Position numbers and translations under genes: made by a program. From Ruminococcus albus AD2013 (GTDB lineage: Bacteria; Bacillota; Clostridia; Oscillospirales; Ruminococcaceae), in NCBI RefSeq assembly GCF_000526775.1, contig NZ_JAGS01000001.1, forward strand, positions 1,364,001-1,428,000: a DNA stretch of 64,000 nt, written 5' to 3'. Numbering within the stretch: position 1 is the first letter of the stretch; each line of letters opens with the position of its first letter. The notes under the pieces were generated by a model, which was not told the DNA's origin, did not search any database, and was given only the letters and a program-made list of their open reading frames with translations. Positions 41,735 through 50,078 of the stretch are shown one piece after another.

Positions 41735-43894
41735 TTGAAAAAGAGAAAGCTATTCGGCGTAATTGCCGCAAATGCCGCTGATACAGAACAGCGTGAGATA
41801 TTTCGAGGTATCATAAACAAAGCACAGATGTTGAATATAGACATCGCAGTCCTTTCAAATATATACAATCCTCCGGTCACAGATGAAGTCTTAAAAACAG
41901 AGAACAGCATATATTCACTTATAGGTTCCGACGAATACGACGGCATCATACTTATTTCCGAATCTATAATCAATCCCGATCTCCGCAAGATCATATTTGA
42001 AGAACTGAAAAACAAAGATCTTCCGTTAGTTGCCATCGGCACCGAATTGCCTGAATGGACGCTTCCCTCTTTGCAGTATATCAACACCTGTGATGAAACA
42101 GATATAGAGGATATCTGCGACCATCTAACAGATGTACACGGGTTTACTGATATCCACCTCCTTTCAGGTCATTATGAGCTTTCCGTTTCTCACAAGAGAG
42201 TTGAAGGATACAGACGTTCTCTGGAAAAGCATGGTATTCCCTTTGACGAAAAAAAGGTCTTTTTTGGTGATTTCTGGATGACATCGGGTCACGCCCACGC
42301 AAAGAGGTATATCAGCGGTGAACTTCCCTACCCCCAGGCACTTATATGCTGCAACGATTATATGGCTTACGGTCTGCTTGATGAATTCTTAGAATGCAGC
42401 ATTGACATAAATGAAAAAATGTCCGTCATCGGCTATGAATATGTTCCGGACAGATACTGCCACGTACCGCTGCTGACTACATTTCAGCGCAACAGGTACG
42501 AACTCGGCATAATTGCAATGGAATTTCTTACAGAAAAAACAGGGATAAAAGCTAACAGTATTTTGTCCGCAACTCCGAGAGGCCATATAATATACGGGAA
42601 TACCTGCCCCTGCAAAGCAAAGATAACCGATATCCGATTCGACTTCAAGACCGCCCAGCACAAGAACAGATACGATTATCTCGATCTCTTCAATCAGCTT
42701 GAACTCAACCTTATCGAATGCAGGAACATCGATGAATTTGTAAAGAAGATACACGAATTCAGCTCTCTGATACGTGACGCTGACAAGCTGTATATGTGCC
42801 TTTACGAAAACTGGTACGATACTTCACCTAATTTTTCAAATATGGTGGGATACAATCTGCTTCACGATGAAGAACCATTCGTGTTCCGCAAGCATAATAT
42901 TTCAGCAGTCTTTCGTAATGATGCTGCACCATACTACTTCTGTCCACTGTTCTTTTCTGACAGAGAGCTTGGCTATGTTGCGCTTAGTTTCCGCGGACCC
43001 GATACTTTCGATCATTTCTTCCGAAACTGGCTGAAGACCGTGGCTAACTGTCTGGAATTTCTTCGCATGAAGAACGATATCAAATTCTATCTCCAGTGTC
43101 AGGATATCTCCGAGGAACGAGAATCACTCACGGGTATGCTGAACGAGAACGGTCTTAGAAAAGTTTACCTGAATGCAGATAAAAGCAATCTCTGCTTAGT
43201 CGCACTCAAGATAGGTACCATACGTACAAACCCATACAGCGCTTCACAGAACGATCAGATAAATTCCGTACTAGATGCCGCTGAGGCTGTGCGTGAATTC
43301 AGCGGGAACCATATCTGCGCAAAGATAAATGAGGATACTTTCTTCTGTCTTATGCGTGATATCCCCGATACTGATGTTCTTACAAAGCAGCTCTCCGCTG
43401 TACTGCTGCACCACACCGCATATATGAAGATAAACGGACTGGATTCCTATGTATGCGCAGCTATACCCTGTGAGGATAATGATTATGTACAGCTTAAAGA
43501 AAAGTGTTTTGCTAAAATAGCTGAAATGACCGATATGTTTTCATCACGGCGCACAAAACCACACTACAAAAAGCTGAACAAACTGCGTACTCAGTTCTAC
43601 AATGACCCTCAGCTGACTTTCGATTCAGAGGATATCTATTCACGCTTCAACGGCAGTGCAGGTTATCTGCGAACAATATTCCGCAAATGCTACGGTTTCA
43701 CCCTACACGATGACTGTATAAATGCCCGCATAGCGGCGGCAAGATATTATATCACCATGTCGAACCTTTCAAATGCCGAGATCGCAGAAAAATGCGGCTA
43801 TAAAGACCTCAAATACTTCCTGCGTCAGTTCCAGCAGGTCAGCGGATACACTGTTGTGAAATACCGTTCAATGTGGTCATATACAAAACAATAA
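41735..43894 (+). CDS. AraC-family regulator with LacI-type sensor, 719 aa
   Basis: Residues 1-285 resemble the periplasmic-binding-protein fold of LacI sensors (YDGIILISES, VHGFTDIHLLSG, LICCNDYMAYGLLDEFLE). The middle (about 300-600) holds a GAF-like part and then a segment starting ESLTGMLNENGLRK that looks like a degenerate GGDEF domain. The C-terminal 100 residues are an AraC helix-turn-helix pair (LSNAEIAEKCGYKDLKYFLR then QFQQVSGYTVVKY). Such architectures bind sugars and control carbohydrate genes; GH30, encoded convergently next door, is a candidate target. The start codon is TTG, fixed by AGGAGGTG five bases upstream. Confidence 0.88.
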   Translation: MKKRKLFGVIAANAADTEQREIFRGIINKAQMLNIDIAVLSNIYNPPVTDEVLKTENSIYSLIGSDEYDGIILISESIINPDLRKIIFEELKNKDLPLVAIGTELPEWTLPSLQYINTCDETDIEDICDHLTDVHGFTDIHLLSGHYELSVSHKRVEGYRRSLEKHGIPFDEKKVFFGDFWMTSGHAHAKRYISGELPYPQALICCNDYMAYGLLDEFLECSIDINEKMSVIGYEYVPDRYCHVPLLTTFQRNRYELGIIAMEFLTEKTGIKANSILSATPRGHIIYGNTCPCKAKITDIRFDFKTAQHKNRYDYLDLFNQLELNLIECRNIDEFVKKIHEFSSLIRDADKLYMCLYENWYDTSPNFSNMVGYNLLHDEEPFVFRKHNISAVFRNDAAPYYFCPLFFSDRELGYVALSFRGPDTFDHFFRNWLKTVANCLEFLRMKNDIKFYLQCQDISEERESLTGMLNENGLRKVYLNADKSNLCLVALKIGTIRTNPYSASQNDQINSVLDAAEAVREFSGNHICAKINEDTFFCLMRDIPDTDVLTKQLSAVLLHHTAYMKINGLDSYVCAAIPCEDNDYVQLKEKCFAKIAEMTDMFSSRRTKPHYKKLNKLRTQFYNDPQLTFDSEDIYSRFNGSAGYLRTIFRKCYGFTLHDDCINARIAAARYYITMSNLSNAEIAEKCGYKDLKYFLRQFQQVSGYTVVKYRSMWSYTKQ

Positions 43895-43905
43895 TTAACA
43901 AAAGT

Positions 43906-43941
43906 GGGAGACCGTTTTAAATGCGGTCTCCCCTGTTTTTT
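43906..43941 (+). terminator. Terminator of the AraC-type regulator gene
   Basis: A 9-bp stem GGGAGACCG/CGGTCTCCC followed by CTGTTTTTTT. Confidence 0.92.
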
Positions 43942-43948
43942 TCTTATA

Positions 43949-44011
43949 AAACAGAAGAAAGAATAACCTTGAACAAAATGGGATATCACTTTACTCGTTA
44001 TTCTTTCTTCT
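43949..44011 (-). terminator. Long-stem terminator of the GH30 gene
   Basis: A 15-bp stem AGAAGAAAGAATAAC/GTTATTCTTTCTTCT with a 29-nt loop, then GTTTTAT on the minus strand. The loop contains one copy of AACAAAATGGGATAT. Confidence 0.7.
43972..43986. repeat. 15-bp inverted repeat, copy downstream of GH30
   Basis: AACAAAATGGGATAT; the inverted copy is at 46290-46304 at the GH30 transcription start. Confidence 0.75.
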
Positions 44012-44046
44012 TCATTTTTTCTATTTAGATCAGTGGAGCTGTCATA

Positions 44047-46227
44047 TTAAACAACAGTTACTATAACTGCGTTCTTGATCGCATTTGCAACATCCCATGA
44101 ACCGTTGACCTTAGCTGCGATAGCTACCTTGTAGCTCATGCCGGGTGTCAGATTCTTAGGAGTTACGTAAGTTGTAGTGGAACCGGAGATAGTCTGAGTC
44201 TGAATTCTCCATTTGCCTGCCAGATAAACAGCTATACCGTAGTTCTGAGCATTCTGAACAGGGCTCCATGTGAACTGGATCTGATGATACTGAGTACTGT
44301 AGTTTACCTGGATACTCTTAGGATAAGTATCATTGGTAGGTGTCTGAGTGTTAGTGTTGGTATTGGTATTGGTATTAGTCTGAGGTATCTCAGGGATACC
44401 TGCACCGGGAAGACTCTTGCCTGCAGGTGCGCAAATAGCTTCATCAATGTAGAAGTTTGAAGTGGTATCCTTAGTTTCTACATAGATAACAGGATTAACT
44501 GCATCAGAAGGGATAGTGTAGTTTGTATTGCTGAGCTGCAGATACTTGCCCTTGGGGCAAACACCCTCTGCAATTGTAGAATAGTGTGCTGTTCCGCTAG
44601 AATCAGTATAGTTCAGCTTGAGATAGAAGGTTTCTGTATCATCACCGTCAAGTTCGGTAACGTTTACAGAGAAGCTGTATGCCTTACCGTTCTGTACGCC
44701 TGAAGGAAGTGTACGTTCTGCACCCATCCAAGCGCTTGTACGGTTAGTAACTACCACAGCCTCAGAACCCTTGTAAGGTGTTCTGCCGGACTTCTGCAGT
44801 TCTGTGCTGCCGTGTGCCTGCCAAGTTATTTCATCCTCGAATGTATCGTGGAAGTAGTATCCGTCGGAATCAAGTTCGGAAGAACCTGAAGATCCTGAAG
44901 ATCCTGTGCCGCCGTTACCGCCAGTGCTGCCGCCGCTAAGAGTACAAACAAAAGTTGAAACGCTCTGTGCGGGAAGCTGTGCCCAGAAAGTTGTGCCGTT
45001 TTCGATTGTGAGATTGTCGGTCTTAGCCAGGCTCTCGCTGCTTGATGTACGCCATCTGTCAACATCGATGATGGTCTTGCCGTTCAGCGAGAACTGCTGT
45101 GAATAACCTGAATTGCTGTTATTTATAGCAACGATAGTTACCTGATTCTTATTGTTCTTGTATGCGGATACAAAAACGTTAGATGCAGGCTGCTCGGTGA
45201 TATCTATACGAACATCGCCGGGACGAACGAACTTAGAGTACTGTGCGAAAGCATAACCACGCTTTGACATCTTGTGTGTATCTTCACGAAGGATGCTGTA
45301 ATTACGACGAAGAGGCCATACAACGTAAGCCTGCATACCGCCTACGACCATTGAATCATGAATGCTTACAGCCTGTTTCAGGTTATCAGGCCATTTGTTT
45401 GAATCGACATTGCTGTCAGGAACATATACTTCAGTCATCCACAGCTGTTTGCCGCAGTTTTCAAGTGCCGGGAAGTCCATCTTACTTCTGGGTGTGCCGT
45501 AGAAGTGAGTTCCGAATATGTCGCAGTTTGCATAAGCCTTTGAGTTATTAAGGATCTTTGAGTAGTAGTCCTTACCGTTGTTATATGCGCCATACTGGAA
45601 TGATTCTGGCGACATGAGCTTTGTACTGGTTATCTGATTGCCATAGTTAGCAATGAAATCAGTAGTCTCGTCCGGCGTCCAAGCTGTCCATTCCTTAGCG
45701 TAGTCCGGCTCGTTCTGTACAGAGACAGCATACAGATCAACACCGTTCTGCTTCATGTATTTACCGAAATCATTAAGGTGCTGAGCGTATGCTCCGTAAT
45801 TTCTTTTAGGAAGATGGAGCTTACCGCCGTAAGCAGAGCCGTTTTCAGCCAGACTTGCGGGCGGCTCCCAAGGTGAAGCGAAAATGGTGATGCCTCTCTT
45901 AGCAGCATACTGTGCTGTCGGGAGAACTTTGTACCACTGGTTTTTATCAGGGTTTACATATACTCTCAGAATTGTGCAGCCCAGCTGATCATTACCGTTT
46001 CCAAAAGCGATAGCACGATCCGAATCAGTCAGGTCGCCGTACCACTCAACGTGGTTGATACCGCCAAAGCCATCTATCTTCTGATAGGTCTTATTCACAT
46101 TGGCAGTACACAGACTCGCAGCATTTGCCTCAATCGTCACATTAGACAGGAATGCTGACTGTGAAAAAAGCAGAGCGCCCGCAGCAAAAGCGGATGTCAG
46201 CTTTTTAACACTTGTGTTGATTTTCAT
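44047..46227 (-). CDS. GH30 glucuronoxylanase: GH30-CBM22-CBM37, 726 aa
   Basis: A signal peptide (1-36, cleavage after EANA) precedes a GH30 domain (about 38-435) of subfamily 8. Catalytic residues are Glu173 in VQNEPD (acid/base) and Glu266 in WMTEVYV (nucleophile). The segment WPLRRNYSILRED matches the loop whose arginine recognises glucuronic acid in XynC-type enzymes, so it should cut methylglucuronoxylan. A Gly/Ser linker leads to a CBM22-like domain (about 455-605). An Asn-Thr repeat linker then leads to a CBM37 module (about 643-726) nearly matching that of the GH9 enzyme. It is secreted and probably held at the cell surface. Confidence 0.93.
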   Translation of the reverse strand: MKINTSVKKLTSAFAAGALLFSQSAFLSNVTIEANAASLCTANVNKTYQKIDGFGGINHVEWYGDLTDSDRAIAFGNGNDQLGCTILRVYVNPDKNQWYKVLPTAQYAAKRGITIFASPWEPPASLAENGSAYGGKLHLPKRNYGAYAQHLNDFGKYMKQNGVDLYAVSVQNEPDYAKEWTAWTPDETTDFIANYGNQITSTKLMSPESFQYGAYNNGKDYYSKILNNSKAYANCDIFGTHFYGTPRSKMDFPALENCGKQLWMTEVYVPDSNVDSNKWPDNLKQAVSIHDSMVVGGMQAYVVWPLRRNYSILREDTHKMSKRGYAFAQYSKFVRPGDVRIDITEQPASNVFVSAYKNNKNQVTIVAINNSNSGYSQQFSLNGKTIIDVDRWRTSSSESLAKTDNLTIENGTTFWAQLPAQSVSTFVCTLSGGSTGGNGGTGSSGSSGSSELDSDGYYFHDTFEDEITWQAHGSTELQKSGRTPYKGSEAVVVTNRTSAWMGAERTLPSGVQNGKAYSFSVNVTELDGDDTETFYLKLNYTDSSGTAHYSTIAEGVCPKGKYLQLSNTNYTIPSDAVNPVIYVETKDTTSNFYIDEAICAPAGKSLPGAGIPEIPQTNTNTNTNTNTQTPTNDTYPKSIQVNYSTQYHQIQFTWSPVQNAQNYGIAVYLAGKWRIQTQTISGSTTTYVTPKNLTPGMSYKVAIAAKVNGSWDVANAIKNAVIVTVV

Positions 46228-46289
46228 ATTAACTCCTCCTTCTGATTGTGTCTAAAAACAATCAAAACCCGCGCTTATTAAATAAGCAC

Positions 46290-46304
46290 ATATCCCATTT
46301 TGTT
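46290..46304. repeat. 15-bp inverted repeat at the GH30 transcription start, possible operator
   Basis: ATATCCCATTTTGTT, the complement of 43972-43986. It starts just downstream of the -10 box on the minus strand, where a repressor site could sit. Confidence 0.6.
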
Positions 46305-46309
46305 ATTTT

Positions 46310-46338
46310 ATTATACTAAATTTTTTCCAACAGGTCAA
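46310..46338 (-). promoter_or_regulatory. Promoter of GH30
   Basis: Minus-strand TTGACC, 17-bp spacer, TATAAT, 83 bp before the start codon. Confidence 0.8.
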
Positions 46339-46603
46339 CTCACATCGTGGACATTTGACGTAAAAAGTGGATATTTTTTGTTCAAAAATTTTATCTATTT
46401 ATCATATCCCATACACAAATTCAATAAGTCAGTAAGATGCCTAATGCCGTAAAACTGTTCTATTATTGACTTACAGCTAATTTTGTGGTATAATTTCAAA
46501 AAGTATAATATTAATTTCTTTGCATCAGTTTTATTTCATTTTATCATATCCAAACATTGGCAGATATAATGTTATATAATACAGACAGAAATCAGGTGGG
46601 AAA
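46339..46603. other. AT-rich divergent intergenic region
   Basis: Upstream of the GH30 promoter there are related words GTGGACATTTGACG and GTGGATATTTTTT, which might be regulator contact sites. The promoter of the 46604 gene must also lie here. No gene is visible. Confidence 0.4.
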
Positions 46604-47155
46604 ATGCGCATTAAAAGATTAAGCACACCATTCGGGCATATAGAAGTATTGAAGAATGGCGTACTCGTGGAGTTTGAGATAGAACAAGGTTCAGATCAGT
46701 TTGAAGGATATTATCTCAATGACGTAACTAAGCTTTATCCTTCAGGACTGTATACTATTATAATACCTATAGATAGATCTGCAATCGGTGATACATACAA
46801 CGTCAGATATTCAAAAGGCGAACTCAATGACGACGGCGGCGGCGAAAACACCAGAAATGCTATCTGTGAACTCGACGGATATGTATTCGGGCTTGGGTGG
46901 GCTGATACGGAATATATCGAAGATGGCTACAAATTTTGGTATCCCGAACTATACAACGACAGAACACGGATACTCCCATATTCCGAAAACGGGATCATCG
47001 GAAGCGGTATAGAGTTTGAGATCATTCCCGATGCTAAATACAATGACCTTGATGAGCGTATCATCAGTCAATCGAAAGAGATACGGATCATTGCGGCATG
47101 GACAAGTTCTGATTCTCCCTATGCATGGAATATCATATCGTATGTTACCTGCTGA
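46604..47155 (+). CDS. Soluble protein of unknown function, 183 aa
   Basis: No family recognised. The protein has no signal peptide or membrane segment. It seems beta-rich and acidic with many aromatic residues (DGYVFGLGWADTEYIEDGYK, AYAWNIISYV-like end). AGGTGGG lies seven bases before the ATG. It is a single gene between GH30 (divergent) and the Amt gene (convergent). Confidence 0.7.
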   Translation: MRIKRLSTPFGHIEVLKNGVLVEFEIEQGSDQFEGYYLNDVTKLYPSGLYTIIIPIDRSAIGDTYNVRYSKGELNDDGGGENTRNAICELDGYVFGLGWADTEYIEDGYKFWYPELYNDRTRILPYSENGIIGSGIEFEIIPDAKYNDLDERIISQSKEIRIIAAWTSSDSPYAWNIISYVTC

Positions 47156-47165
47156 AAAACCTTAT

Positions 47166-47206
47166 AAAAAATGTCGGCTCTCCCAAAAAGAAGAACCGAC
47201 ATTTTT
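47166..47206. terminator. Bidirectional terminator between 46604 gene and amt
   Basis: An AAAAATGTCGG/CCGACATTTTT stem that is T-rich on both outer sides, between convergent genes. Confidence 0.9.
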
Positions 47207-47217
47207 GTTATTTATCA

Positions 47218-49038
47218 TCAGGTTGCAGGAGCTTCATCATCAAAGTTCTGAAGTGCATCATAACCCTGTTCGCCTGTACGAACTTTAACTACATTTTCTA
47301 TCGGGTAAACGAACAGCTTTCCGTCGCCGTAGTTACCTGTGTAAAGTGCCGAACGCGCTGCATCGATAACTGTATTCACGGGCACAGCGCATACAACTAT
47401 CTCTGCCTTTACTTTTGGCAGCAGGTTCATTTCTATGCTTGTACCTCTGTAGTAGTGGCGCTGACCGTTCTGCATACCGCAGCCCAATACGTGAGTGATA
47501 GTGATACCTGTTACATCTATGGATTCCATAGCCTGGATGAAATCCTGTAATTTCTGTTCCTTGAATACTACAACAATCTTTGTCATCTTAGGCTTACCGT
47601 TAGGAGAAGGAGCAACATAGCTCTCGACCTCAACTGCCTTTTCAACAGATACAGGAACGATGGGTGGTACATCTTTGCCGACTTTTTTAACGCTCTTAGC
47701 ATCGTCCTTGGTGTAGCCGTATACAGAAGCATCATTCATGGAAGGTGCAAAATCTGCATAAGAGGATACCAGACCATGCTCTGTGATATCGAGACCAATG
47801 ATCTCTTCCTGCTCGGAAGCTCTAAGACCAATGGTGTGCTTGATGATAAGGAAAGTGATCGTTATTGACACAGCAGCCCAGGCTGCAACGCTTACAAATC
47901 CGAGAAGCTGAAGACCAAGCTGCTCAAATCCACCGCCGTAGAAAAGTCCCTCAGCCTTGATGCCGCCGCATTCGATCTGGATATCATATCCCGGAGCGGA
48001 CTTTGTTGCAAAAAGACCAACTGCGATAGTACCCCAGATACCGTTCATCATATGTACTGCTACCGCACCAACGGGATCATCGATGTGGAGCTTATAATCC
48101 AGGAACCAGACACCGAAGCATACCAGGAAACCTGAAACGATACCGACCATGATAGCACCGAAGCAATCCATAACATCACAGCCTGCGGTGATACCAACAA
48201 GACCTGCAAGCGAAGCGTTCAGACACATTGAAACATCAGGCTTGCCGTACTTGAGCCAAGTGAAGACCATTACAGTTACAGTAGCGATCGCTGGAGCAAC
48301 TGTTGTTGTCAGGAAGATGGAATCGAGCTGACCGACACTTGAAGCAGCTGCGGGGTTGAATCCGTACCAACCGAACCAGAGTATGAACACGCCGAGCGCA
48401 CCGATTATCAGGTTGTGACCGGGGATAGCGTTTACTTTGATCTCGCCGTCCTTTGTCTTGGTGAACTTACCGATACGTGGTCCGACGATTTTAGCACCAA
48501 TCAGTGCACAGATACCGCCGACCATGTGTATCGCACATGAACCTGAAAGATCATGGAAGCCCATCTGAGCCAGCCAGCCGCCGCCCCAGATCCAGTGTGC
48601 TTCTATCGGGTAGATCAGAGCACTGATGATACCCGAGTAGATGCAGTAAGAGAGGAACTTTGTACGTTCTGCCATAGCACCCGAAACGATAGTCGCAGTA
48701 GTTGCGCAGAACACAAGGTTGAATACGAACTGATCCCAAGCAAAGCTTTCATAGCTTGTAAAAATATCAAAACCGGGCTTACCGATAATACCTGCGGCAT
48801 CTTCGCCAAGCAGAAGTCCGAAGCCAATAGCGATGAATGCAACTGTACCGATACAGAAGTCCATCAGATTCTTCATAATGATATTGCCTGCGTTTTTTGC
48901 CCTTGTGAAGCCTGTCTCCACCATTGCAAAACCAGCCTGCATAAAGAAAACCAGCGCTACGGCGATCATAAACCATACGCCGAATACAGTCTTATCGGAA
49001 GCCTGCGTGACTTCCTGTACTATTTCCTGTACGTCCAT
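47218..49038 (-). CDS. amt: Ammonium transporter fused to a PII signalling domain, 606 aa
   Basis: Residues 1-420 form an 11-helix Amt/Mep/Rh channel (VFFMQAGFAMVETGFTRAKN, DLSGSCAIHMVGGICALIGA, DDPVGAVAVHMMNGIWGTIA). A linker of about 70 residues follows. The last 115 residues are a GlnB/GlnK-type PII domain (KMTKIVVVFKEQKLQDFIQA, T-loop GQRHYYRGTSIE, then VKAEIVV). Free GlnK plugs Amt pores when nitrogen is plentiful; here the regulator is tethered to the channel. The start at 49038 is set by GGAGG and the Amt N-terminus. The leader carries two terminator hairpins. Confidence 0.94.
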   Translation of the reverse strand: MDVQEIVQEVTQASDKTVFGVWFMIAVALVFFMQAGFAMVETGFTRAKNAGNIIMKNLMDFCIGTVAFIAIGFGLLLGEDAAGIIGKPGFDIFTSYESFAWDQFVFNLVFCATTATIVSGAMAERTKFLSYCIYSGIISALIYPIEAHWIWGGGWLAQMGFHDLSGSCAIHMVGGICALIGAKIVGPRIGKFTKTKDGEIKVNAIPGHNLIIGALGVFILWFGWYGFNPAAASSVGQLDSIFLTTTVAPAIATVTVMVFTWLKYGKPDVSMCLNASLAGLVGITAGCDVMDCFGAIMVGIVSGFLVCFGVWFLDYKLHIDDPVGAVAVHMMNGIWGTIAVGLFATKSAPGYDIQIECGGIKAEGLFYGGGFEQLGLQLLGFVSVAAWAAVSITITFLIIKHTIGLRASEQEEIIGLDITEHGLVSSYADFAPSMNDASVYGYTKDDAKSVKKVGKDVPPIVPVSVEKAVEVESYVAPSPNGKPKMTKIVVVFKEQKLQDFIQAMESIDVTGITITHVLGCGMQNGQRHYYRGTSIEMNLLPKVKAEIVVCAVPVNTVIDAARSALYTGNYGDGKLFVYPIENVVKVRTGEQGYDALQNFDDEAPAT

Positions 49039-49055
49039 ACTATTACCTCCAATTG

Positions 49056-49093
49056 AATAAAAAGAGTGCATGAGCATCTTTGCCCATGCACTC
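49056..49093 (-). terminator. Leader terminator T2 just upstream of amt
   Basis: Minus-strand 13-bp stem GAGTGCATGGGCA/TGCTCATGCACTC followed by TTTTTA, ending about 18 nt before the amt start codon. Confidence 0.85.
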
Positions 49094-49156
49094 CTTTGTG
49101 CAAATAATATTATTTTCAAGCGCTTGTATACAGCAATACCATGTATGAGTGACCCC

Positions 49157-49191
49157 AAAACAAAAGGCTGCATGACACTCATCATGCAGCC
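49157..49191 (-). terminator. Leader terminator T1 upstream of amt
   Basis: Minus-strand 10-bp stem GGCTGCATGA/TCATGCAGCC with hexaloop TGAGTG, followed by TTTTGTTTT. It lies about 20 nt after the predicted transcription start. Confidence 0.88.
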
Positions 49192-49211
49192 CCGTTGCTG
49201 TTTATGTGCAT

Positions 49212-49240
49212 AGTATACACCCGTATCATGCATTTGTCAA
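49212..49240 (-). promoter_or_regulatory. Promoter of amt
   Basis: Minus-strand TTGACA, 17-bp spacer, TATACT. The predicted leader is about 165 nt long. Confidence 0.85.
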
Positions 49241-49390
49241 GAGGGTAAAATCAGTTTTGTAATATCAAACATTTTTTATTCACACTTCAATATTACACAA
49301 TGTGAAATCTGATGATTTTTCAGCAATTGAATATCAACTTTCCAAAATTTAACATTTCAGACATATATTCATCAACCATATGCCATAACA

Positions 49391-49426
49391 AAGAGCCATA
49401 CTCTCGACACCGATAGTATGGCTCTT
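49391..49426 (-). terminator. Terminator after the cytidylate-kinase-like gene
   Basis: Minus-strand 11-12-bp stem AAGAGCCATACT/AGTATGGCTCTT followed by TGTTAT; the T run is weak. Confidence 0.65.
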
Positions 49427-49460
49427 ATCATATGTTAAATTGCGTTCAATTCCGATTTGC

Positions 49461-50060
49461 TTATTTCAGAGCTTCCGAACGGGCATTGATATAATCCGCC
49501 AGCATATCAACAGTCTTGTCGATACCCAGCTTCGAGCTGTTTACAGAAAGATCGTAAAGTCTCGAATCGCCCCACTTGCCGGATACATGATAGTTGTGGT
49601 AGCGCTTACGCTTCTTATCCTTTTTAGCGATAAACTTCTCAGCATCTTCGCGGTTCAGTTCATACACTTTCATTACACGCTCGATCTTAGATTCCATATC
49701 ACCCAGTATGAAAAGTGATACCAGTCCGGGGTACTTTTTCAGCTTTGTCTCCGAACATCTTCCCACCACCACGAAGGACTCACCGCTTGCAGCTTTTTCA
49801 TCAATGATATTGAACTGCATCTCAGCGATATTATCCTCGATGGAATTGCTGTATCCGTTTACTTTTCTTGAAAGAAGCTTCATCTTGGGGACTTCATTGT
49901 ACTTTTCTACCTGTTCAACTGTCATGCCCATTTTTTCTGCTATCTCGGTTATGAGATGTCTGTCATACAGAGGCAGACCGAATCTTTCTGCCAGTGCCTG
50001 AGCAATAACACGTCCGCCGCTTCCGAATTCACGGCCGATTGAAATAATGATCTGAGACAT
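49461..50060 (-). CDS. Cytidylate kinase-like family protein, 199 aa
   Basis: A P-loop-type start, IIISIGREFGSGGRVIAQAL, is typical of the cytidylate-kinase-2 family (PF13189). These proteins are common in clostridia and are separate from the housekeeping Cmk; their substrate is unknown. Later basic helices (KKDKKRKRYHNYHVSGKWGD) fit the lid region. It begins 18 bp after the ArsB/NhaD gene, so the two form an operon. Confidence 0.87.
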   Translation of the reverse strand: MSQIIISIGREFGSGGRVIAQALAERFGLPLYDRHLITEIAEKMGMTVEQVEKYNEVPKMKLLSRKVNGYSNSIEDNIAEMQFNIIDEKAASGESFVVVGRCSETKLKKYPGLVSLFILGDMESKIERVMKVYELNREDAEKFIAKKDKKRKRYHNYHVSGKWGDSRLYDLSVNSSKLGIDKTVDMLADYINARSEALK

Positions 50061-50078
50061 AATTTTTACCTCCTCACA

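Noticed and set aside
44356..44390. Short tandem repeat as CRISPR or satellite
   Set aside because: It simply encodes the Asn-Thr linker of the GH30 enzyme. No CRISPR array was seen anywhere in the window.
49039..49240. ANTAR-type or glutamine riboswitch assignment
   Set aside because: The hairpins lack the A1-G4 hexaloops of ANTAR sites and the core of the known glutamine aptamers. It is kept as an unassigned tandem terminator leader.
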